Of a stretch of DNA of 64,000 nucleotides, positions 57,056 through 64,000 are shown in pieces (position 1 is the first letter of the stretch; each line of letters opens with the position of its first letter). Origin of the DNA: Alteromonas sp. BMJM2. GTDB lineage: Bacteria > Pseudomonadota > Gammaproteobacteria > Enterobacterales > Alteromonadaceae. The notes beneath the pieces are model-generated. The model was not told where the DNA came from. It saw only the letters and a program-made list of their open reading frames with translations, and ran no database searches. The stretch covers positions 62,001 to 126,000 of the forward strand of contig NZ_JAPVOT010000009.1 in NCBI RefSeq assembly GCF_027257845.1. The letters run 5' to 3'. Position numbers and translations under genes: made by a program.

Positions 57056-58264
57056 ATGCCTATCAGCAATTATGTAGTTAATTCTATGCGCATAAAAACC
57101 TACTCATCAGATGAAAAAGACACATTGGCGTCCGCAAAAGAAGTGTGCGATGCACTTCAAAGCGATGGACCAACATCATTGGTTATTGCATTTACTAATG
57201 CCGACCATGACCCCAGTACATTAGTAGCAGCGCTCAACGACATTAACGTCCCCTATTTATTGGCGACGTCGTGTCTTGGAAGTTTATTGTGCGATGAGTC
57301 CCGCGCCCAAGCAGACGCTGGACTTAGTCTTTTTTCAATTTTTGATAAAACCGGCGCATTTGGTGTTGGAAGCGCCGATTGCTCAGAAACTGACGCCTTT
57401 AGTGCAGGTGCTAGCGCCCTTGAGAATGCGCTTATGAGTGCAGGACGTCCGTTTGAAAGCCCCTCTCTTATATGGTGCGCGCTTCCACCCGGTGAGGAAG
57501 AAGCCATACTCAATGGTTTTACCAGCGTTGTAGGCGAGCAAGTACCTATTTTTGGCGGCTCGGCCGCAGACAATACCGTAGAGGGCAATTGGTATATCAG
57601 CACTTCATCACACAGCGGCGCCAATTGCTTAGCAGTGGCAGTGATGTATCCTTCCTCGCCGCTAGGGCTTAGCTACAGTTCTGGTTACAAACCAACTGAT
57701 ATAGCGTTCAAAGCATCAAAAGCCCACAACAGGCACATAGTAGAACTCAACGGTGTGCCTGCTGCCAAGGCGTATAACGAGGCTACTAATGGCTTAATAG
57801 CTAACGAATTGACAGGGGGGCAAATTCTGGGCCTAACCTCTACTGCACCACTAGGCAAACCGGTTCAGCTGGAAAATGGTGCACTCAATTATCTTTTATG
57901 TCACCCCGATGAGGTTTGCCAAGATGGCGGCTTAAACGTATTCTCTGAGGTGATAGAAGGCGAAGAGTTGGTGCTCATGGAGGGCAACATCGCCAGTTTA
58001 ACAGCACGGGCAGAACGGGTTATCAATAACGCTATAATGCTGCTGCCCGATAACAGTAAGGCCGTTGGTGTGCTCTTGGTTTATTGTGCTGGATGCCGGT
58101 TGACTGTTGGCGATGAGATTCACCCTATGCTGACATCGCTACAACAAAAATTTGAGAGCTTGCCTATTTGCGGTACTTACACCTTTGGTGAACAAGGCCG
58201 GTTTTTAGACGGTAAAAGCCGACATGGCAATTTGATGATTTCGGCGGTTGTCTTTTCCAAATGA
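57056..58264 (+). CDS. FIST sensory domain protein
   Basis: A 402-residue cytoplasmic protein consisting of FIST N and FIST C domains, a small-ligand (possibly amino-acid) sensing module. Visible family pieces are the N-terminal LVIAFTNADHDPSTLVAAL, the inter-domain GGSAADNTVEGNWYIS, and the C-terminal LVYCAGCRLTVGDEI and CGTYTFGEQGRF. It sits 127 bases upstream of a histidine kinase on the same strand, so it likely feeds that kinase. Start either at 57056 or at an ATG ten codons later; neither has a clear ribosome-binding site. Confidence 0.87.
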   Translation: MPISNYVVNSMRIKTYSSDEKDTLASAKEVCDALQSDGPTSLVIAFTNADHDPSTLVAALNDINVPYLLATSCLGSLLCDESRAQADAGLSLFSIFDKTGAFGVGSADCSETDAFSAGASALENALMSAGRPFESPSLIWCALPPGEEEAILNGFTSVVGEQVPIFGGSAADNTVEGNWYISTSSHSGANCLAVAVMYPSSPLGLSYSSGYKPTDIAFKASKAHNRHIVELNGVPAAKAYNEATNGLIANELTGGQILGLTSTAPLGKPVQLENGALNYLLCHPDEVCQDGGLNVFSEVIEGEELVLMEGNIASLTARAERVINNAIMLLPDNSKAVGVLLVYCAGCRLTVGDEIHPMLTSLQQKFESLPICGTYTFGEQGRFLDGKSRHGNLMISAVVFSK

Positions 58265-58391
58265 TTCTACAAGAAGATAATGGTGCCAAATAGGTTCTAA
58301 GTATTAGCGATTTTGGAATAATGATTGTTAACTGGCAGTTCTTTTTTCACAGTGAATTGTATCGAAGGTGTTTTTTGATGGCAGCTTTTAA

Positions 58392-59879
58392 ATGAGTAAA
58401 GATTACGAAAACGTTCTCGAAGACCTAGCCCTCGTATACCGGCTGAAAGAACAAGCAGAAGCACACAAAAAAGAAAGCGATGCGCTGCTGGCTGGCACTC
58501 GGGCTTTGCTTACCGCAAGAAACGAAAAAGAGCTGTATACCAAAATGTTTGGTATTTTTCGCAACCTTTATAGCTACGATGTTTGCTTTGTACTGGAAAA
58601 CGACAGTAAAGGTAAAATGCGCTGCACCAATACCACACACCCTGCGTTATTAGATACCATGTGGAATGTGGACGAAACACTTTCCAGGGCCATAAAAAGC
58701 TCTCCAGTGGCGCTTTTTAATGTAAAGCTACAGCCAACATGGCGCGAACACCTTCACCTTTTTGATACTCCGGTAACCTCTGCATTACTGTGCCCATTTA
58801 GAGTGCACCAGCAGGCGGTTATGGTGTTTTGTCATCAAACCTTGGGGTTCTATACCCAAGAGTATGTGGATATGGCAAACCGCTACCGCACCTTTACTCA
58901 ACAAATGTCTATGAGTGTTCAGGCCAAATTAATGGCACTTGAAACGATTAAATTAAAAGAAGAAAAAGCGCAGGTTGAGAAGAGCCTGATCTCGTCGGAA
59001 AAAATGGCGTCACTAGGTCTGCTTGCCGCCGGTGTAGCCCACGAAATAAACAACCCAATTGCCTTTGTTAATAGCAACATGATGTTTATTAAAGAGATAC
59101 TACCCTCTTTAACAAGCATGCAGGATATTGTACAGGGACTTGCCGCGGCCACCAGTGACGAAGAGCGTGCGGCCTTAGCCGAACAAGCGAAACAGTGGTC
59201 TAACAGCAATAAAATAGGCCCTATTGTTGATGAAATAGCCGATATCTGCGAAGAATCGGCAGAGGGATTAAATCGCGTTACTGAGATCATTACGAGCCTG
59301 CGTTCATTCTCCCACAGTTCAGATGTATCAGATGACGACACTGTAAATATCAATGAATGTATAACTAACGGACTACGGTTAGTTAATAGCGAACTCAAGC
59401 ACAAGGTAACCATCAATACCGACCTCGCGGAAATACCGTTAATTCGCGGGAAAACCGGTAAACTGAATCAGGTTTTGGTCAATCTTTTTGTAAACGCCGC
59501 GCAGGCGATGGACACTGGCGGTACGTTAACCGTCAAAACCAAATGCGACTATCAAGACAACAAGGAAGTGGTGATAGTGAGTGTGCAAGACACTGGTAGC
59601 GGTATTGAGAAAGACAACTTAGAAAAACTGTTTGACCCTTTTTACACAACAAAGCCAACGGGTAAAGGCACAGGTTTAGGGCTGTATATCTCGTTCTCAA
59701 TTATTGAGTCTATGGGCGGGACAATAAAGGTAAAAAGTGAAGTCAATGTGGGCACCACCTTCATTCTTCAACTGCCTGTTACAGGCGAAGACGCTGCGGA
59801 TAATACTAACCCTACTCGCACTAAATTTGCTGATTCAGCAGAGCAAAAACACAATGCTAACGATCTGCCTAAACAATAA
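58392..59879 (+). CDS. Sensor histidine kinase, cytoplasmic, with GAF-like domain
   Basis: A 495-residue kinase with no membrane helix. An N-terminal coiled coil (~1-30) precedes a GAF-like domain (~30-175) and a second coiled coil. Kinase motifs: H-box LAAGVAHEINNPIAFVNSN, the N-box region LNQVLVNLFVNAAQAM, G1 DTGSGIEKDNLEKLFDPF, and G2 GTGLGLYISFSII. The GAF-like domain lacks a bilin-attachment Cys/His pair that I can see. No response regulator is adjacent. With the upstream FIST gene it forms a likely sensory unit. Confidence 0.92.
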   Translation: MSKDYENVLEDLALVYRLKEQAEAHKKESDALLAGTRALLTARNEKELYTKMFGIFRNLYSYDVCFVLENDSKGKMRCTNTTHPALLDTMWNVDETLSRAIKSSPVALFNVKLQPTWREHLHLFDTPVTSALLCPFRVHQQAVMVFCHQTLGFYTQEYVDMANRYRTFTQQMSMSVQAKLMALETIKLKEEKAQVEKSLISSEKMASLGLLAAGVAHEINNPIAFVNSNMMFIKEILPSLTSMQDIVQGLAAATSDEERAALAEQAKQWSNSNKIGPIVDEIADICEESAEGLNRVTEIITSLRSFSHSSDVSDDDTVNINECITNGLRLVNSELKHKVTINTDLAEIPLIRGKTGKLNQVLVNLFVNAAQAMDTGGTLTVKTKCDYQDNKEVVIVSVQDTGSGIEKDNLEKLFDPFYTTKPTGKGTGLGLYISFSIIESMGGTIKVKSEVNVGTTFILQLPVTGEDAADNTNPTRTKFADSAEQKHNANDLPKQ

Positions 59880-60015
59880 GGCGCCCTAAACAAAAAAGCC
59901 GCATCGACTTACCAATCAACACGGCCTTTCATTTTAGGCTTTCAAAGCTTTTTGCATCGCAGCTTCAAAAAAACGTTATTCAAAGCAACGATACTCAACA
60001 CTCACGTTACTAACA

Positions 60016-60579
60016 TTATTTTTTGAACAGAATATCCATTACCTCAGACAACTCACCTTTTCCAGCGCGAATTTCTTCTTCAGACAACCCTGCAATTTCA
60101 TGAGGAAACACAAGCCATTCGTCACTTTCATTAATATAGTAATCAGGCACTATGTCGGTTTTGTTGTTTTGCGGCTTGTACCACGGGCATGCAATTCGAA
60201 TGTCTGTTGGAGTATTTAAACGCATCAACTTGTTGATTTGATTAATAAGCGCATCAACACTTCTGCCTGAATCAAATACATCATCAACAATTAGAAGCTT
60301 GTCGCCCGCATTCGCCTTTTCAACTAAATAATGCAAACCGTGCACGCGAATCTCTTTTGCCTGCTGATTAATCCCGTAATAAGACGAAGTGCGAACGGCA
60401 ATGTGATCAGTCGACGTATCTTTGAATTCAAAGAACTCCTGCACAGCGATACCAATCGGTGCACCACCACGCCAAATACCTATAATGAAATCTGGACGAA
60501 AGCCGTCGTCATACACCTTTGCAGCTAAACGAAAGGAGTCCTGTAATAGGGATTGCGAGGTGATAAAATTCTTGTTCAT
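60016..60579 (-). CDS. Purine-type phosphoribosyltransferase
   Basis: A 187-residue type I phosphoribosyltransferase. The PRPP-binding loop is LLIVDDVFDSGRSVDAL (~95-111), and the early loop GIWRGGAPIGIAVQEF with YYGINQQ matches the hypoxanthine/xanthine-guanine branch. It would salvage a purine base with PRPP; which base is uncertain. The C-terminal acidic helix is not part of the core fold. Monocistronic by appearance. Confidence 0.85.
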   Translation of the reverse strand: MNKNFITSQSLLQDSFRLAAKVYDDGFRPDFIIGIWRGGAPIGIAVQEFFEFKDTSTDHIAVRTSSYYGINQQAKEIRVHGLHYLVEKANAGDKLLIVDDVFDSGRSVDALINQINKLMRLNTPTDIRIACPWYKPQNNKTDIVPDYYINESDEWLVFPHEIAGLSEEEIRAGKGELSEVMDILFKK

Positions 60580-60775
60580 AACGTCTCATTCGGCGAAATT
60601 TAAAAGACCGCGAGTATAGTGAATTTCAGGGCATTTTGCACGGAAAACTCGGTTAATTCAGCTGTTATCAAATCAGACACAAACTAGTAATCGATTTAGT
60701 TGCCAAAACGATTTAGCGTTTTTGGGCCACGTAGTTGACTACCTCTTTTATTGGCTTGAAAAGCCAGTGAGTAAA

Positions 60776-62008
60776 TTACTCATTTTGTAGCACCTGGGAA
60801 GGCTGAGTTTTCATTGCTTTGAAGGCAGGGTAAATACTTGCCAAAACGCATAGCAGAACAGAAAAACCTGTAATGCTGACAATTTGTACGACATCCATAT
60901 CAATAGGCAGCCCGCTACCATCGGCAGCTAGAGCAAGTGGCGAGTTAACCAGTGCTAACAGATTATTAAGCTGACTGGTAATAATACAGCCCAATATCAG
61001 CCCAATTCCTGCGCCCTTAATACCGTTAAATAAACCATTTAAAACAAAAATCCACATCACGGTGTTAGGCGTCATGCCTTGGGTTTGCAATACTGCAATA
61101 TCGCCCTGCTTTTCCGATACCACCATTACAAGAGCAGATATAATATTAAACGCCGCCACTGCAATAATAAGTAGCAGCATCAGCATCATCATGTTCTTTT
61201 CCATTTTTACCGCGTCAAATAAAGGCCCCTGCCGCTCGCGCCACGTCTTTATAGCGGCAGCATTAATACCAAATTCACTGGTAAGGGTTTCGACAGTGGC
61301 TAAATAATTGAATGCATCGTTTAAAAATAGCCGTACTGACTCGCCTTGTCCTTTGGTGTCGCGAAGCAAGCGATTGACGTCGCTGATGTTCATATACAAC
61401 ACTTTGTCGTCCATTTGCGAGCCCATATCAAAAACACCTGATACTGTTACCAGGCGTTGGCTCGGCATTCTGCCAAATGGTGTATAAACGCTAGCACCGG
61501 CAACCATTACGCGAAGGCGGTTTCCAACGCGCACATCTAACTTTTGCGCTAATGCCCGCCCTATGATGACTCTAAAGCTGCCCGCTTCTAAGTCGGTAAA
61601 ACGCCCCTGCTCCATGTTATTGGCTACCATGGTGTGTTGCTTCATTTGTGCGGGAAGAATTCCGTGAACCTGCACACCTCTTAAATCTCGTTTAGACTGC
61701 ACAACCGCTTCAGTTTCTCGGTAAGGCATTACTGCGATTACGTCGTGAATAGACGACTCGGCAAGTGTGGACGCTATGTTGTCGTTGGCCGCTGAGGTGA
61801 CTTCGATATGGGGAACAATGCCAAGAATGCGCTGCTTTAGCTGCCCTTCTAGGCCATTCATTACCGATACAACAATAATAAGCGCCGTAAGCCCTAAGGC
61901 TATCCCTGCTACTGAAAAGCGATTAATAAAAGACACAAAGCTAGTTTGATTGCTCTTGCTAGATTTGGCATACCGATAGGCTATTGATGCTGAAAGAGGA
62001 TAGGACAT
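60776..62008 (-). CDS. lolC: Lipoprotein-releasing ABC transporter permease LolC
   Basis: Inner-membrane subunit of LolCDE that recruits LolA. The 410-residue product has the LolC-specific stretches TPFGRMPSQRLVTVSG and WRERQGPLFDAVKMEKNMM, which match E. coli LolC rather than LolE, plus LIIVVSVMNGLE and QLNNLLALVNSP. Topology is one N-terminal and three C-terminal membrane helices. Unlike the E. coli lolCDE operon, no lolD or lolE follows; those are at 10647-12571. It is divergent from the PilZ-like gene. Confidence 0.94.
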   Translation of the reverse strand: MSYPLSASIAYRYAKSSKSNQTSFVSFINRFSVAGIALGLTALIIVVSVMNGLEGQLKQRILGIVPHIEVTSAANDNIASTLAESSIHDVIAVMPYRETEAVVQSKRDLRGVQVHGILPAQMKQHTMVANNMEQGRFTDLEAGSFRVIIGRALAQKLDVRVGNRLRVMVAGASVYTPFGRMPSQRLVTVSGVFDMGSQMDDKVLYMNISDVNRLLRDTKGQGESVRLFLNDAFNYLATVETLTSEFGINAAAIKTWRERQGPLFDAVKMEKNMMMLMLLLIIAVAAFNIISALVMVVSEKQGDIAVLQTQGMTPNTVMWIFVLNGLFNGIKGAGIGLILGCIITSQLNNLLALVNSPLALAADGSGLPIDMDVVQIVSITGFSVLLCVLASIYPAFKAMKTQPSQVLQNE

Positions 62009-62186
62009 GGCGCCTTGCTTAAAAAAGAAATTAACGTCTCGCCCACCGGTAGCGTGGTCACCCCATTAGTGTGGACCTAGCTTTAATTAGTCAAAAGGTG
62101 AGATGACGAGATACACCCAAAATAGTAAAGTGGCTATACTACGTGTAAGCTACTGGCTGCACAAGAATTAGTGGCAGGGGAATGTC

Positions 62187-62786
62187 GTGAGTAAACTTAG
62201 CCTAGATGAAAAAAAAGCCCAATTCGACGAATACTTTTCAATTGCCTCTGGCATCAACGTAAATGTTAGGCCATTAGAAGACAACGAAGTTGTTCCGGAT
62301 GAATACGCTATTGAAGAAGCCATGCCTTACGCATTTCGTATTGCCAGTGAAATGGCCACTATTGAAGCGCAGGCCATAAGGCCCCTGCGTAATTTGGGCG
62401 ATCACGCCGAATCGTTAGCCGACTTTCTTAACCATCAATCTAGGAAAATAGATTTGATGATGTCATTTGTGCTGCATCAGCAAGACGAAGAGGCGCAACG
62501 CTATCGCTCTGTGAAATATGGAGGCGGCGGTGTTGTAATCGAGTCAGGCTCTCCTTTAGAGGTCGGGTCTTTTGCTGAACTCAAGCTCTTTCTAGATGCC
62601 GAAGCGGCAGCCATATTCTGTTACGGTGAAGTTATTACTTGCGAGAGTGTGGAAGATAGCTACCATATAGCCTTTATTTTCAGTGCCATTCGAGAGCAAG
62701 ATCAAGAATTATTGGTGCGAGCTAGCCTGCATGTTCAAACTCAGCAGCTTAGAAAACGGGCGAAAGAGAAAAAATCTGGATCCTAA
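62187..62786 (+). CDS. PilZ-like protein next to mfd (PlzB-type)
   Basis: A 199-residue cytoplasmic protein with a helical N-terminal half (~1-115) and a PilZ-like beta-barrel in the C-terminal half (~115-185). The c-di-GMP signature is degenerate: an Arg cluster (QRYRSV) is present, but the DxSxxG motif is replaced by KYGGGGVVIES. From memory, Vibrio cholerae plzB sits in the same place beside mfd, and it is reported as poorly binding; that agrees with this. The start is a GTG with AGGGG upstream. Direct c-di-GMP binding is doubtful. Confidence 0.72.
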   Translation: MSKLSLDEKKAQFDEYFSIASGINVNVRPLEDNEVVPDEYAIEEAMPYAFRIASEMATIEAQAIRPLRNLGDHAESLADFLNHQSRKIDLMMSFVLHQQDEEAQRYRSVKYGGGGVVIESGSPLEVGSFAELKLFLDAEAAAIFCYGEVITCESVEDSYHIAFIFSAIREQDQELLVRASLHVQTQQLRKRAKEKKSGS

Positions 62787-62856
62787 TTGGCACCATAAGC
62801 AGTACTCATTGCCATCTTACATTGGTATAAATTGTATTAAACAGTTATAGGACGTC

Positions 62857-64000
62857 ATGACAGCCACCTTATTATCGCTGCCCCTTCCGGCGCAGAAGAA
62901 AGACGCATCGTCTCAGGATCATAAGCAATGGGGGCAATTACAGGGTAGCAGTACTGCGCTTTGTATAAGCCAAGCACAGGAGCAGTATAACGGCCCAATA
63001 GTGCTGATTACCGCCGATACGCCATCGGCGATGAAATTAGAGAAAGAACTCGCGTTCTTTATGGCCAATAAGCCCTCTGCGAAAGATGTTCCTATAACCC
63101 TATTTCCTGATTGGGAAACCCTGCCCTACGACTCGTTTTCGCCCCATCAAGATATAGTGTCTCAGCGTTTAGAAACATTATTTAGATTTACCCAGCAAGT
63201 TGACGGTATTTTTATTGTGCCCGTTAACACCCTAATGCAGCGTTTGGCACCCACAAATTATCTTGCCAAATATCTGTTAATGCTAAATAAAGGTGAAACC
63301 CTAGACAGAGACCAATTTAGACGCAATTTAGAACAAGCCGGCTACCTGCATGTAAGCCAAGTAATGAGCCACAGTGAATTTTCAGTGCGCGGTAGTATTA
63401 TCGACCTGTTCCCAATGGGTAGCGATCAGCCTTTCAGAATAGACCTATTTGATGACGAAATAGACTCTATTCGCTTTTTCGACACCGAAACCCAGCGTTC
63501 CGGCGATGCCGTTGATAACATTCGATTGCTTCCGGCTCGTGAGTTCCCTACAGACAAAGACGCAATTACACTATTTAGGCAGCAATTTTTAGAAAAGTTT
63601 GACGCCAACAACGCCTCAGAAAGTATTTTCTCTCAAGTTAGCAAAGGCACCATGCCTAGCGGCGTAGAATATTATCTTCCGCTGTTTTTTGAAAAAACTG
63701 CCACGTTATTCGACTATCTACACCCTAAAAGCATGTTGCTGCTTCATGGCGATGTGCAAGATGCCAGTGAGTTTTTCTGGGCTGATGTACAAGAACGTTA
63801 CGAACAATATCGGTATAACCTAGCTCGCCCACTGCTAGCACCTGATGATTTATTTCTACCTATTAACGAGTTGTTCGGCGAAATAAAGCAGTGGCCCCGC
63901 GCCTCCATGCGCAGTGAAGTGCTAGAAGAAAAAGCGGGCAGTACAAACTTGCTGTGCGAAAAGCTAGACGACATTGCCATAAACTCGCAGAAAAAAGTAC
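62857..64000 (+). CDS. mfd: Transcription-repair coupling factor Mfd (5' part; runs off window)
   Basis: The first 381 codons of mfd; the gene continues beyond the right edge. Recognisable are the UvrB-homology domain 1 with FPDWETLPYDSFSPHQDIVSQR and the domain containing LEQAGYLHVSQVMSHSEFSVRGSIIDLFP, with FRIDLFDDEIDSIRFFD. The helicase domain, RNA-polymerase-binding module and C terminus are not included. Mfd removes stalled RNA polymerase and recruits UvrA. The ATG at 62857 is the first in frame and is supported by the family start pattern. Confidence 0.95.
   Translation, partial: MTATLLSLPLPAQKKDASSQDHKQWGQLQGSSTALCISQAQEQYNGPIVLITADTPSAMKLEKELAFFMANKPSAKDVPITLFPDWETLPYDSFSPHQDIVSQRLETLFRFTQQVDGIFIVPVNTLMQRLAPTNYLAKYLLMLNKGETLDRDQFRRNLEQAGYLHVSQVMSHSEFSVRGSIIDLFPMGSDQPFRIDLFDDEIDSIRFFDTETQRSGDAVDNIRLLPAREFPTDKDAITLFRQQFLEKFDANNASESIFSQVSKGTMPSGVEYYLPLFFEKTATLFDYLHPKSMLLLHGDVQDASEFFWADVQERYEQYRYNLARPLLAPDDLFLPINELFGEIKQWPRASMRSEVLEEKAGSTNLLCEKLDDIAINSQKKV

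Noticed and set aside
1..64000. Defence islands, prophage, insertion sequences or secretion clusters
   Set aside because: No transposase, integrase, restriction, toxin-antitoxin or phage structural genes were recognised on either strand; the gene content is chromosomal housekeeping and metabolism.

Overview
The window looks like ordinary core chromosome of a marine gammaproteobacterium of the Alteromonas type. The evidence is a moderate GC content, the gene families present (YaiL/DUF2058 next to topA, divergent dnaQ/rnhA, mfd next to a PilZ gene and lolC, a complete liu leucine-degradation operon) and protein sequences close in style to Alteromonadales. The species assignment is inferred; no rRNA is present. 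I see no insertion sequence, prophage, integrase, CRISPR array or plasmid gene.

Layout. 1-6.5 kb: an AraC regulator running off the left edge, then the leftward topA / DUF2058 / elaA group and a stand-alone astB behind a good promoter. 6.5-14.3 kb: a large Ig-repeat lipoprotein, a dicarboxylate/amino-acid symporter, leftward lolD-lolE, and a CSS-EAL phosphodiesterase. 14.4-15 kb: four identical tRNA-Asp(GUC) genes read leftward from a near-consensus promoter. 15-29.5 kb: a TIGR03503-type membrane protein, dnaQ/rnhA, a quinone oxidoreductase, rlmI, a small DUF2061 protein with a Fur-box-like site, a PilZ protein, hrpA, an NhaC-type antiporter, a CBS protein and sbcB. 29.7-35.2 kb: a FapA/DUF342 protein, a periplasmic-binding/degenerate-GGDEF protein, and kynureninase translationally coupled to a lipoprotein alpha/beta hydrolase. 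35.5-44 kb: a thiolase divergent from liuR-ivd-liuB-liuC-liuD-liuE, which together would take isovaleryl-CoA to acetyl-CoA plus acetoacetate. 44-55 kb: two MFS transporters, an SRPBCC protein, glgC, two hydrolase/thioesterase genes, an HDOD protein, a glycosyltransferase, a DUF2750/SufE-like pair and a divergent heme-oxygenase-like protein. 55.3-64 kb: xthA, a COG3235-type membrane protein, a FIST protein followed by a histidine kinase, a phosphoribosyltransferase, lolC, a PilZ-like gene and the 5' part of mfd.

How genes work together. The lipoprotein-sorting complex LolCDE is encoded in two places about 49 kb apart (lolDE and lolC). Cyclic-di-GMP biology is represented by one apparently active EAL enzyme, one canonical and one degenerate PilZ protein, and one GGDEF domain that has lost its signature. 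Amino-acid catabolism is prominent (Arg: astB; Trp: kynU; Leu: liu).

I found no convincing wholly new system. The best leads are the lipoprotein hydrolase coupled to kynureninase, the stand-alone heme-oxygenase-like protein, the FIST-histidine kinase pair, a helically phased repeat cluster after rlmI, and three recent-looking short tandem duplications within 52.9-56.3 kb.
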